From assembly GCA_050258375.1 (NCBI GenBank), contig JBLMYQ010000029.1, positions 1 to 64,000 on the forward strand: a DNA stretch of 64,000 nucleotides, in the 5' to 3' direction. This document shows positions 52,299-61,446 of this stretch, one piece after another; the first letter of the stretch is position 1; each line of letters begins with the position of its first letter. The position numbers and the translations under genes are program-made. The stretch is from JBLMYQ01 sp050258375 (lineage in GTDB: Bacteria > Bacillota > Clostridia > Acetivibrionales > UBA4821). Below the pieces are notes generated by a model. The model was not told the origin of the DNA and searched no databases. It worked only from the letters and a program-made list of their open reading frames with translations.

Positions 52299-52742
52299 AT
52301 GAATTCGCCCTTTACCAAAAAAGAATATCAAGATTATGTCAAAAAGAAATCGCCTAATACTTCATTGTTAAAGAACATTGTTTGGGCGTTTGTTGTCGGG
52401 GGAATTATTTGCACAATAGGTGAAATATTCAGAAATCTATATGAATTAAATGGTTTTAATAATGATACAGTATCAAATCTTACATCAATTACAATGATAT
52501 TTATAGGCTCTTTTTTGACTGGGATAAATATTTACGATGAAATAGGTAAACGTGCCGGTGCCGGCTCAATAGTTCCTATAACAGGCTTTGCCAACTCTAT
52601 TGTATCTCCCGCAATGGAATATAAAAGCGAGGGATATATAACAGGAGTTGGTGCAAAGATGTTTGTAATAGCAGGACCTGTTCTTGTATTTGGAATAGCC
52701 TCTTCAGTAGTAATAGGAATATTATTTTATATTTTCAAATGA
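52299..52742 (+). CDS. spoVAC: Stage V sporulation protein AC
   Basis: This 147-residue membrane protein has four spans and the conserved GAGSIVPITGFANSIVSPAMEYKSEG region. SpoVAC forms part of the channel that moves calcium-dipicolinate into the forespore and out during germination. The ATG following GGGGAGG was chosen over an upstream extension. Confidence 0.95.
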   Translation: MNSPFTKKEYQDYVKKKSPNTSLLKNIVWAFVVGGIICTIGEIFRNLYELNGFNNDTVSNLTSITMIFIGSFLTGINIYDEIGKRAGAGSIVPITGFANSIVSPAMEYKSEGYITGVGAKMFVIAGPVLVFGIASSVVIGILFYIFK

Positions 52743-52762
52743 TTTTTTAAGGCAGTGGGTGA

Positions 52763-53782
52763 ATGATGATAAGTAAAAAAATTTCAAAAAACACTGTGAA
52801 ATTTCATAATCCGCCTTCAATAATTCAAACTGCAAGTATTGTAGGTCCTAGAGAGGGGGATGGTCCTCTCTCTAGATATTTTGATGAGATTATTAGTGAT
52901 GAACTATGGAATGAGAAAACATGGGAAAAAGCTGAAAGTAAAATTCTTAGAGAATGTATAAACAATTTGGTAAAAAAATCAAATAAACCCAATAGCTTTA
53001 TCGATTATATACTTGCAGGAGATTTATTAAATCAATGCCTCTCTTCTAATTATGCCGTTAGAGATATTGAAATACCCTACTTCGGATTATATGGAGCATG
53101 CTCTACTATGGCAGAATCTTTATCTCTAGCTGGAATGATAATTGATGGAGGCTTTGCAGATAATGTAATCTGTGCTGCTTCAAGCCATTTTTGTTCAGCA
53201 GAAAAGCAATTCCGCTTTCCACTTGAATTGGGGACCCAGAGACCTTTAACCTCACAATGGACTGTTACCGGCGCTGGAGCAACACTTCTAAGTTCAACGG
53301 GTAACGGTCCATATCTTACTCATATAACAACAGGCAAGGTTATTGATATGGGTATAAATGATTCTAACAATATGGGTGCAGCAATGGCGCCTGCAGCTGC
53401 AGATACAATATACGAACACTTCAACAATACAGGTATATATCCAGATGATTATGATTTTATAATAACCGGAGATCTTGGATATATTGGCTTGGAAATAACC
53501 TCAGATATCTTGGCAAGAATGGGGTTAAACATAACTGATAAGCTTCTTGACTGTGGTGTGATGATTTTTGATAGAAAAAGACAGGATGTCCATGCCGGAG
53601 GAAGTGGATGTGGTTGCTCTGCCACCGTATTCAACGGTTATATATATAAAGAGCTATTAGCTGGAAACTTTAAAAATATTCTTTTAGTTGCTACAGGGGC
53701 ATTAATGAACCCTACAAGTATACAACAGGGCGAAACAATCCCCGCTATCGCTCATGCTGTTGCTATTAGGTGTACTAAATAA
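52763..53782 (+). CDS. spoVAD: Stage V sporulation protein AD
   Basis: This 339-residue protein has a thiolase-like fold and binds dipicolinic acid. The segment GACSTMAESLSLAGMIIDGG and the later HAGGSGCGCSATVF are typical. It is soluble and sits on the spore inner membrane with SpoVAC and SpoVAE. Two ATG codons stand side by side after GTGGGTGA. Confidence 0.96.
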   Translation: MMISKKISKNTVKFHNPPSIIQTASIVGPREGDGPLSRYFDEIISDELWNEKTWEKAESKILRECINNLVKKSNKPNSFIDYILAGDLLNQCLSSNYAVRDIEIPYFGLYGACSTMAESLSLAGMIIDGGFADNVICAASSHFCSAEKQFRFPLELGTQRPLTSQWTVTGAGATLLSSTGNGPYLTHITTGKVIDMGINDSNNMGAAMAPAAADTIYEHFNNTGIYPDDYDFIITGDLGYIGLEITSDILARMGLNITDKLLDCGVMIFDRKRQDVHAGGSGCGCSATVFNGYIYKELLAGNFKNILLVATGALMNPTSIQQGETIPAIAHAVAIRCTK

Positions 53783-53805
53783 AACTTTCGGTCAGGGGGT
53801 GAATT

Positions 53806-54162
53806 ATGGATTATCTAAGGGCATTTATATTAGGTGGAACTATTTGCGCAATAGGGCAATTACTGATTGATAAGACTAGGCTAACTCCAGCGAGAATACT
53901 TGTAATTTTTGTAACAATAGGCGCAGTATTAACAGGCTTAGGCTTATATGATCATCTTGTTACACTGGGAGGTGCAGGAGCGACCGTTCCTTTGACAGGC
54001 TTTGGTTATGTTCTTACAAAAGGAGCAATCAAAGATGTTAATTCAATTGGTCTTTTAGGTGCACTTACAGGTGGAGTTAAAGCTGCCGCAGCAGGAATAA
54101 CCGCCGCCTTGTTTTTCGGATATATTATATCCATAGTAGCAAAACCCAAGCCAAAAAGCTGA
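53806..54162 (+). CDS. spoVAE: Stage V sporulation protein AE (SpoVAEb type)
   Basis: This 118-residue membrane protein has three to four spans and the GAGATVPLTGFGYVLTKGAIKDV signature. It is related in sequence to SpoVAC and is part of the same dipicolinate channel. Confidence 0.94.
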   Translation: MDYLRAFILGGTICAIGQLLIDKTRLTPARILVIFVTIGAVLTGLGLYDHLVTLGGAGATVPLTGFGYVLTKGAIKDVNSIGLLGALTGGVKAAAAGITAALFFGYIISIVAKPKPKS

Positions 54163-54176
54163 AAGGAGCACTCTAA

Positions 54177-54734
54177 ATGAATAAGAGAAAGGTTATTGTA
54201 GTTACAGATGGTGATGACTATGCCCGTGCAGCAGTTGAAAGCGCAGTCAGCAAAAATGGTGGCCGGTGTATATCCTTATCAGCAGGGAATCCCACCACCC
54301 TAACCGGTTCAGAAATTGCAGAGCAGGTTATGATTGCCAAGCACGACCCTGTGGTAATAATGGTTGATGATAATGGAAATAGAGATAAGGGAAAAGGTGA
54401 AACTGCATTAAGGTCTTTTGCCTCATTTCCGCAAATTGAAATAATCGGTGCTCTTGCTGTTGCTGCGACAGGACATGGCAAATCTGGAATAAAGGTTAAT
54501 TGCTCGATTTCAAGAGAAGGGAAAAAAGTGGATTCCGCTGTTGATAAAGAAGGTGTGCCAATAGAAGGAAATGAAGTCTTTGGAGATACTGTAGATATAC
54601 TTAATGAAATCAATATTCCCTATATAGTTGGAATAGGTGATCCAGGAAAAATGAATGGCTTTGATGATCCATTAAAAGGCTCACCAATAACCACCCTGGC
54701 AATAAAAACAATTCTGGATCAATATCCTGTATGA
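54177..54734 (+). CDS. SpoVAEa-like stage V sporulation protein
   Basis: This 185-residue soluble protein (IVVTDGDDYARAAVESAVSK, HDPVVIMVDDNGNRDKGKG, PYIVGIGDPGKMNGFDDPLK) matches the SpoVAEa family often found after spoVAE. Its role is less clear than that of the channel genes. The 3' end overlaps the convergent PBP gene by 16 bases. Confidence 0.88.
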   Translation: MNKRKVIVVTDGDDYARAAVESAVSKNGGRCISLSAGNPTTLTGSEIAEQVMIAKHDPVVIMVDDNGNRDKGKGETALRSFASFPQIEIIGALAVAATGHGKSGIKVNCSISREGKKVDSAVDKEGVPIEGNEVFGDTVDILNEINIPYIVGIGDPGKMNGFDDPLKGSPITTLAIKTILDQYPV

Positions 54735-56989
54735 ATATCACATTCTTTCTTTGGTGCTTCATAAATTGCATCTTTAGGTAAAGGAGCACTACTATCAATA
54801 GGTGTATAAGGTTCAAGTCTTTGAATCCTAATTACTGAAGTAACTTTTTCCGGTGGACAATTAACTGTAGCTATTTTTTTGCTATCACTACAGATATTCA
54901 CTTTTAAGTGAGTCTTACAGATTTCTGTTGGCTCTGTCCCCTGAATAAATTTCTCTTTTCTAACCCTATTACCTCTTGGGTCATGTGAACAATATTCTCC
55001 AGGCAGTAATCCTGAATCAATACAAATATTAGCTGTTATTATACCGCTTGGCTCAACGAAATCCTTTACAGGTAAGTTCTTATGTGCTTTTTCCATTACT
55101 GTTTTCCAAATCTTTGCTGAATAATTTGCACTTCCGGGAATAGATCTTTTCCTGCCGTCATCGTTTTCATAGCCAAACCATGCAGCTCCAACATAGTAAG
55201 GTGTAAATCCTACAAACCATCTGTCTACATTCTCTGATGTGGTTCCTGTTTTTCCTGCTGCAGGCATATTTTGTAATTTTGCAGAACCTCCTGTTCCCTC
55301 ATTAACAGCATTCTTCATCATATCTGTCAAAATATATGCCGCTCTCTCATCCATAACCTTTGTAAGATTTTGCTTTTTCTCTAAAAGAACTTTACCATTT
55401 TTATCCTTTACTTTAGTATATAGTATTGGCTTCGAATAATATCCGCCATTTGCTATAGCAGTATAAGCCGCAGCCATTTTCAAAGGCGATACCCCTTCAG
55501 TCAATCCGCCAAGAGCAAGTGCTTCAGGTAAATATTTATCCTGCCCTGCTAATTTATTTAACCCTAAATTGTTCAAAAAATCATATGACCTATCAGGTCC
55601 TACCTTCATCCAGACTTTTACAGCTACAACATTCATTGAATCAGTAATAGCCCTCCTTATTGTTGAAAGTCCCCTGAAACCATCTTTATATGAATTACGC
55701 GGTGACCAATTTCCAATCCTTATTGGTACATCATCAATTACTGTAGCCGGTGTAATAAGCCCCATATCCAGTGCAGGACCATATACTGCAATAGGCTTAA
55801 TACTAGAACCAGGCTGTCTCTTTAAATGAACTGCTCTGTTAAATGTCATTACACCTGTTTTCGGTCCATATCCTCCACACAAACCTACCACATAACCATT
55901 AGTATAATCCATAACAACCATTGCAGACTGAGGTTGAACAGATTTTCCACTAAATTGCGCAAATACAGAATTCTTTGGTGAATATGCTTCATCTATTGCT
56001 TCCTGAACCTTTGAATCCATAGTTGTATCTATCAATAAACCTTCATTAAAAAGCATTTCTTGTGCTCTTTTCTTTTCAATTCCCAGTTCTGACTGCAAAT
56101 CACTCAACACCTGCTCGCACACTGCATCTATAAAATAAGACTGACGCGCAACCTTAACTACCTTTCCTTTTTTAATCTTTATTTTATCATTTGATGCTTC
56201 ATTATACTGCTGCTCTGTTATAAAACCTTGCTCTTTCATTTTTGCCAGTACAAGCTCCTGCCTTTCTTTAGAAGCTTGAAAATCCGTTATCGGATTTCTT
56301 CTGCTTGGTGATTGAGTAATTCCTGCAAGCATAGCAGACTCAGCTATAGTCAAATCCTTTGCTTCTTTATCAAAATAGGTTCTTGCTGCTGTTTCAACGC
56401 CATAAGCATCTTGACCAAGAAATATAGTATTTAAATACAATTCGATGATTTGGTCTTTAGAAAGCTTCTGTTCCAACATTATTGCTCTAATCTGTTCCTG
56501 CAGCTTTCTTTTAATTGAAACTTCCCTTTCATTAGTTATATTCTTAATCAGCTGCTGAGTTATGGTACTTCCCCCATACTGCTTGCCACCAGGTATTATA
56601 TAATTTATAGCCGCACCTATTGACCTTTTTATATCAATGCCTCCATGCTCACGGAATCTCTCATCCTCAATTGCTATGAAAGCATTTGGCAGATACTGAG
56701 ACATTTCATTCAATCTTACAACAATTCTGTTTTGATATCCAAAGACTTTTACAATTTCTTTTCCATCTTTATCGTAAAATATTGATGACAAATTTTTAAA
56801 TTCCAAATCATCATTTTCAAGCTCTTGGGTAGTAGTTACCACAGCCAGGAATAATCCCCCACCTAAGCCAATACATATAGCAACAAAAAAAAGCAGCATA
56901 ATAAGGAATGCCCTCGAATGAAAAACAAACTTTATAAACCCGCCTTTATTTGTGATTTTCCAGTATTTGTAGTTTTCTTTTAAACCCAT
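54719..56989 (-). CDS. ponA: Class A penicillin-binding protein (PBP1A family)
   Basis: This 756-residue bifunctional enzyme polymerises and crosslinks peptidoglycan. A membrane anchor (about 28-55) precedes the glycosyltransferase domain (EDERF, GGSTITQQL, about 105-155). The transpeptidase domain follows with SSIKP (catalytic Ser), SMN and KTGTT. A C-terminal cysteine-containing extension (CIDSGLLPGEYCSHDPRGN and beyond) ends the protein. Upstream lies a cluster of DnaA-box sequences. Confidence 0.95.
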   Translation of the reverse strand: MGLKENYKYWKITNKGGFIKFVFHSRAFLIMLLFFVAICIGLGGGLFLAVVTTTQELENDDLEFKNLSSIFYDKDGKEIVKVFGYQNRIVVRLNEMSQYLPNAFIAIEDERFREHGGIDIKRSIGAAINYIIPGGKQYGGSTITQQLIKNITNEREVSIKRKLQEQIRAIMLEQKLSKDQIIELYLNTIFLGQDAYGVETAARTYFDKEAKDLTIAESAMLAGITQSPSRRNPITDFQASKERQELVLAKMKEQGFITEQQYNEASNDKIKIKKGKVVKVARQSYFIDAVCEQVLSDLQSELGIEKKRAQEMLFNEGLLIDTTMDSKVQEAIDEAYSPKNSVFAQFSGKSVQPQSAMVVMDYTNGYVVGLCGGYGPKTGVMTFNRAVHLKRQPGSSIKPIAVYGPALDMGLITPATVIDDVPIRIGNWSPRNSYKDGFRGLSTIRRAITDSMNVVAVKVWMKVGPDRSYDFLNNLGLNKLAGQDKYLPEALALGGLTEGVSPLKMAAAYTAIANGGYYSKPILYTKVKDKNGKVLLEKKQNLTKVMDERAAYILTDMMKNAVNEGTGGSAKLQNMPAAGKTGTTSENVDRWFVGFTPYYVGAAWFGYENDDGRKRSIPGSANYSAKIWKTVMEKAHKNLPVKDFVEPSGIITANICIDSGLLPGEYCSHDPRGNRVRKEKFIQGTEPTEICKTHLKVNICSDSKKIATVNCPPEKVTSVIRIQRLEPYTPIDSSAPLPKDAIYEAPKKECDIHTGY

Positions 56990-57133
56990 ATCTTACCCAT
57001 TAATCCTTCCCGGATACTATCCTATTATCAGCAAAACTATTATATTACTGGCTTTTAATTTTGTAAACAAATCACAACAACTTCCTCCTCAGTATTTACA
57101 TAAAATATTAAAACATAATTCACATTATGTTAA

Positions 57134-57163
57134 TTATCCACATTATCCACAATTTTGTCCACA
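57134..57163 (+). promoter_or_regulatory. Cluster of three DnaA-box sequences upstream of ponA
   Basis: Two perfect TTATCCACA boxes abut head to tail (57134-57142 and 57143-57151). A third, TTGTCCACA with one mismatch, starts at 57155. All have the same orientation. The region lies in the AT-rich 264-base gap between tsaD and ponA. Other bases of the gap show no gene. Confidence 0.7.
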
Positions 57164-57253
57164 GGCTCAATCCTGTTATTATCTAGGGTTTAACACACTT
57201 CTTCACAATATCAACATGATAAAATTCGACAAATTTATAAGGTTAACAGCATC

Positions 57254-58261
57254 TTATAGTTTTAGTCCCGGAACAGCATTAAGATCAAGCGTGCTGGTAT
57301 ATCCGGAAATGTACCTGTAATAAGCAGAGCATCCTATCATTGCAGCATTATCCGTGCATAAAATGGGTGGTGGGCAGCTGAATTTTATACCCTTTATCTG
57401 TGTCTGTTCAACAAACGTTTTTCTCAGCAGTGAATTAGCTGCAACTCCTCCAGCTAATGCAATCTTATTAATACCCGTTTGTTCCACAGCAGATATTGTG
57501 TTTTCAACCAGTATATCAACCACCGCTCTTTGGAAGCTTGCTGCTAAGTCAGGAATAATTATTTGCTCTCCCGCCATTTTTATTTTATTCATATGATTTA
57601 ATACTGCAGTCTTCAAGCCACTAAAGCTAAAATCCAGGCAGTTAGGAAACCGCACTCTGGGAAATAAATAAGCATCATCTCGCCCACAGCTTGCTGCCTT
57701 ATCAATACACGGGCCGCCCGGATAACCAAGCCCCATAGCTCTTGCAATTTTATCAAATGCTTCCCCGGCGGCATCATCCCGGGTTTGCCCTAATACCTTA
57801 TAGTCTGTATATGTCTTCACATGAACAATCTCGGTATGTCCTCCGGATACAACCAGGCAAATAAAAGGAGGTTCAAGCCATTCGTTTTCAATATAGTTGG
57901 CAGAAATATGACCTGTAATATGATGAACACCTACCAGCGGCTTTTCAAGAGCAAAAGCAATGGCTTTAGCAGTTGATAATCCTACAAGCAGCGCTCCCAC
58001 AAGCCCGGGTCCATAGGTAGTTGCAATAAAATCAATATTTGAAAATTCAACTCCCGCATCACAAAGCGCTTGTTCAATAACAACACTGATATTCTCAACA
58101 TGATGTCTGGAAGCAATCTCAGGAACCACACCTCCATATACTTTATGCAGTTCAATCTGTGATGAAATTACATTAGAAAGCACTTTTCTGCCACAGGTAA
58201 CTGCAGCAGAGGTTTCATCACAGCTTGTTTCAATTGCAAGGCAAATCAAATCCTTGTTCAA
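57254..58261 (-). CDS. tsaD: tRNA N6-adenosine threonylcarbamoyltransferase
   Basis: This 335-residue enzyme (Gcp/YgjD) transfers threonylcarbamoyl to A37 of ANN-decoding tRNAs with TsaB and TsaE. The metal ligands lie in SRHHVENISVV, and VVSGGHTEIVHV and GGVAANSLLR are conserved. The start is TTG, 8 bases after AGGGG; no ATG suits the MNKDLICLAIETSCDETS alignment. Confidence 0.96.
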   Translation of the reverse strand: MNKDLICLAIETSCDETSAAVTCGRKVLSNVISSQIELHKVYGGVVPEIASRHHVENISVVIEQALCDAGVEFSNIDFIATTYGPGLVGALLVGLSTAKAIAFALEKPLVGVHHITGHISANYIENEWLEPPFICLVVSGGHTEIVHVKTYTDYKVLGQTRDDAAGEAFDKIARAMGLGYPGGPCIDKAASCGRDDAYLFPRVRFPNCLDFSFSGLKTAVLNHMNKIKMAGEQIIIPDLAASFQRAVVDILVENTISAVEQTGINKIALAGGVAANSLLRKTFVEQTQIKGIKFSCPPPILCTDNAAMIGCSAYYRYISGYTSTLDLNAVPGLKL

Positions 58262-58290
58262 AAAATCAACCCCTAATAAATGCTATTTGA

Positions 58291-58941
58291 CTATATCAAG
58301 CCAAATAACAAACTAAATATAGTTATTATTGCACCAAAAATAAGCTCTATTGGCCGCGATAATATATAACTAAGTACATTAGTCAAAACTAATATTATAA
58401 GGATTATAAACCCATATCTTTCAATAGACCTGTATTTTTGTGCTTGATTGTATGGGAGTAAATTAGCAATAATGTGTGACCCGTCAAGAGGTGGAATCGG
58501 AATCAGATTGAACACAAACAACACTATATTTATTACCATAATATTTTGAATGATCTTTACCAGTATTCCCTGCTGAGCAGCTTGCAAGGCTCCTATTAAC
58601 CCAAATTTCAAAGATGCCACTAACAAAAATCCAAAGGCAATTGCAATAAATAAATTCATTAGCGGTCCGGCTATAGATACTATAACCTCATCTCTTTTAG
58701 GCTTTCTGAAATTCCGTGGATCAATAGGTACAGGCTTAGCCCATCCAATATGCGGAGGAATAAAAATCATAATAAGTCCTAATATATCAATATGCGGCCA
58801 TGGCTCAATAGTCAGCCTTCCATATGACCTTGGCGTCGGATCACCAAGCTTGTCAGCTGCAAGTCCATGAGCAAATTCATGAAATACAAGACCAATCAAA
58901 ACCGCCGGTAACATTAATAATACATCAATAAAATAATCCAT
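58291..58941 (-). CDS. Site-2 protease family (M50) membrane metallopeptidase
   Basis: This 216-residue membrane protein has about five spans, the zinc motif HEFAHGLAADK in the first and the NLIPIPPLDGSHI motif (third ligand) in the third. It is of the short YwhC-like type and lacks PDZ or CBS domains. It would cut transmembrane substrates, none known. It ends 29 bases before the tsaD start. Confidence 0.9.
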   Translation of the reverse strand: MDYFIDVLLMLPAVLIGLVFHEFAHGLAADKLGDPTPRSYGRLTIEPWPHIDILGLIMIFIPPHIGWAKPVPIDPRNFRKPKRDEVIVSIAGPLMNLFIAIAFGFLLVASLKFGLIGALQAAQQGILVKIIQNIMVINIVLFVFNLIPIPPLDGSHIIANLLPYNQAQKYRSIERYGFIILIILVLTNVLSYILSRPIELIFGAIITIFSLLFGLI

Positions 58942-59020
58942 CCTAACTCCTTTAGATTACACGTATTTTATGCTGGTATTATTTAACCATCAAATACAAA
59001 CTTTTTCAAGGCTTGTATGA

Positions 59021-59069
59021 AGAAATTAATAAACGGCAATTGCCCAAGCAATTACCGTTTATTAATTTC
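59021..59069 (-). terminator. Terminator of lysS
   Basis: A stem of about 22 bp with a single mismatch (GAAATTAATAAACGG with its complement) closes on CCAA, 5 bases past the lysS stop. Confidence 0.85.
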
Positions 59070-59073
59070 TTTT

Positions 59074-60555
59074 TTATTCTCTTGGCTTCATTGTCGGGAA
59101 GAGCAGTACATCTCTAATCGAATACGAATCTGTCAGAAGCATTATGAATCTGTCTAACCCTATTCCCAAACCTCCTGTAGGAGGCATACCATATTCAAGT
59201 GCATTTACAAAATCATCATCCATCATGTTTGCCTCTTCATCTCCGGCATTTCTGGCTTCAACCTGCTTTAAGAACCTTTCCTTCTGGTCTATCGGGTCAT
59301 TAAGCTCGGAATATGCATTTGCCATTTCCCTGCCACATATGAAAAGCTCAAACCTCTCTGTCAATCTTGTGTCTGAAGGTTTTTTCTTAGTCAAAGGACT
59401 GACTTCAACCGGATAATCCGTAATGAATGTAGGCTGTGTTAGCTTTTCCTCTACGTGCTCCTCAAATGCAAGGTTGAGTATTTCTCCCCAAGTAGACTTA
59501 TCCTTAATTTCCAGCTTAAGCTCCTTCCCCTTCTTCCTTGCATCTTCATCATTCTTGATTTCGTTGAAATCTATCCCTGTATATTTTTTAACTGCATCAA
59601 TCATGGTGATTCTTGTCCAAGGTGCAGCAAGCTCAATTTCCTGTTCCTGATAAGTAATCTTTGTCTTTCCCAAGGTTTCTTTTGCAACAGTAGACATTAA
59701 TTCTTCAGTAATATCCATCATTCCGTTATAATCAGTATACGCCTGATAAAGCTCCATTATACTGAATTCAGGATTATGCTTAATCGAAATCCCTTCATTT
59801 CTGAATACCCTTCCCATTTCATAAACCTTTTCAAGACCGCCAACAATCAGCCTCTTTAGATATAGCTCCGGCGCAATTCTCAAGTACAAATCAATATCCA
59901 GAGTATTATGATGGGTTATAAAAGGTCTTGCAGCTGCACCTCCAGGAATTACATTCAAGATAGGTGTTTCTACTTCAATAAAACCTTTGCTGTCAAGGAA
60001 TGTTCTTATAGTCTTCATTATCTTGCTTCTTTTTATAAAGGTATCTCTTACATCGGTATTTACAATTAAATCTACATACCTTTGTCTATACCTAAGATCA
60101 GTGTCCTTAAGCCCATGCCACTTTTCCGGTAATGGCTGAAGCGATTTTGATAAAAGTATTATATCCTTAACTTTTATTGATATTTCACCTGTATGTGTCT
60201 TAAACACATCACCTTTTATACCAACGATATCTCCAATATCATACTTTTTATATTCTTCGTATTTTTCTTCTCCTACCTCGTCAATCTTTATATAAAATTG
60301 AATCTTGCCATCCTGATCCAGAATATTGCAAAAACTCGCTTTTCCCATCATTCTTCTGGCAATAATTCTTCCTGCAATACTAACCTGCTTACCTTCGAGA
60401 TTCTCAAAATCATTTACAATTTGGCCAGAAGTATTAGTTCTTTCGTACTTAACATTTATAAATGGGTCTTTACCTTCTTTTTGTAAGTCACTTAGTTTCT
60501 GTCTGCGTATTTTTAGTATCTCATTCAAATCCTGGGTTTCAATATTTTCGTTCAT
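59074..60555 (-). CDS. lysS: Lysyl-tRNA synthetase, class II
   Basis: This 493-residue enzyme has an N-terminal OB-fold anticodon-binding domain (about 50-145) and a class II catalytic core. Motif 2 is in FRNEGISIKHNPEFSIMELY, motif 3 in GLGIGLDRFIMLL. No T-box leader was found upstream. It lies downstream of greA, a common order. Confidence 0.97.
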   Translation of the reverse strand: MNENIETQDLNEILKIRRQKLSDLQKEGKDPFINVKYERTNTSGQIVNDFENLEGKQVSIAGRIIARRMMGKASFCNILDQDGKIQFYIKIDEVGEEKYEEYKKYDIGDIVGIKGDVFKTHTGEISIKVKDIILLSKSLQPLPEKWHGLKDTDLRYRQRYVDLIVNTDVRDTFIKRSKIMKTIRTFLDSKGFIEVETPILNVIPGGAAARPFITHHNTLDIDLYLRIAPELYLKRLIVGGLEKVYEMGRVFRNEGISIKHNPEFSIMELYQAYTDYNGMMDITEELMSTVAKETLGKTKITYQEQEIELAAPWTRITMIDAVKKYTGIDFNEIKNDEDARKKGKELKLEIKDKSTWGEILNLAFEEHVEEKLTQPTFITDYPVEVSPLTKKKPSDTRLTERFELFICGREMANAYSELNDPIDQKERFLKQVEARNAGDEEANMMDDDFVNALEYGMPPTGGLGIGLDRFIMLLTDSYSIRDVLLFPTMKPRE

Positions 60556-60681
60556 CTAGTTTACATCCCTTTCATTGTATTTATTTCATTTTCTCTCAAA
60601 TCTCTCTGACCTTTTTAAATTCGGCTTTATTCTTCCATTCTTTAAAGGGACGATAAAATAATAAAACCCGATTTCCAAGAA

Positions 60682-60769
60682 AGATATTTTTTGTCAAGAC
60701 AAGGCGGAGGAAGACGCAATAATTGGTTTATTGCAACTGACGTCAACGCAGTATTGGCAAAAAATAGCT
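60682..60769. repeat. Short inverted-repeat element between greA and lysS
   Basis: TATTTTTTGTCAA (60685-60697) and TTGGCAAAAAATA (60754-60766) are complementary with one mismatch and enclose a GC-richer core. GCAATAA/TTATTGC and GACG/CGTC pairs lie inside the core. The compact palindromic form suggests a small mobile-type repeat or structured RNA. The rest of the 254-base gap shows nothing. Confidence 0.6.
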
Positions 60770-60809
60770 GCTTAAAAATTGGGAATTTATTGTTTTGTTA
60801 TCCCTGATA

Positions 60810-61286
60810 TTATTTATGAATTTCTAAAATTCTAATATTTATCACACCATCAGGTACCAAAACCTTTACTTCATTTCCAACTGCTTGACCTATGAGAGCC
60901 TTTCCCACAGGAGATTCATTTGAAATCTTAAAGCTTGATGGGTCAGCTTCGGTAGAACCTACTATGGTATATTCAACCTCTTCATTCTCATCAATATCAA
61001 GAACTCTAACCTTTGTTCCCAGACCAACAGTATCTGTGGTTATTTCATCCTCATCAATTACCTTTGCATGCTTAAGCATGTTTTCTATATGCGCAATTCT
61101 GGCTTCTACATAAGCCTGATCATTCTTTGCCTCATCATACTCTGCATTTTCTGAAAGATCTCCAAATGCAAGCGCTGCTTTTATTCTCTCTGCAATTTCT
61201 CTACGCTTGACGCTTTTAAGATTCTCCAGTTCATCTTCAAGCTTTTTCAGACCTTCATAGGTCAATATTACTTCCTTATCATTCAT
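60810..61286 (-). CDS. greA: Transcription elongation factor GreA
   Basis: This 158-residue factor rescues backtracked RNA polymerase by stimulating transcript cleavage. The coiled coil carries the acidic tip FGDLSENAEYDEAK with the catalytic Asp and Glu, and a C-terminal FKBP-like domain follows (SFKISNESPVGKALIG). Length is normal. Confidence 0.98.
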   Translation of the reverse strand: MNDKEVILTYEGLKKLEDELENLKSVKRREIAERIKAALAFGDLSENAEYDEAKNDQAYVEARIAHIENMLKHAKVIDEDEITTDTVGLGTKVRVLDIDENEEVEYTIVGSTEADPSSFKISNESPVGKALIGQAVGNEVKVLVPDGVINIRILEIHK

Positions 61287-61446
61287 TTGATGCTTCTCCT
61301 TGAAAGTTTTTTATCTAACCTGAGAGTAATCCCCTTTAGTAAACAAAAATTAATGACAAATTTGTGACTTCACTCATTATAAAATACAAAAAAATTATTG
61401 TCAAGAATTTAGACGTTTAAAGAGAATAGGTAAATTTTTATTGTTT

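Noticed and set aside
60556..60809. T-box leader upstream of lysS
   Set aside because: No T-box sequence (TGGNACCGCG) or specifier structure was found on the minus strand.
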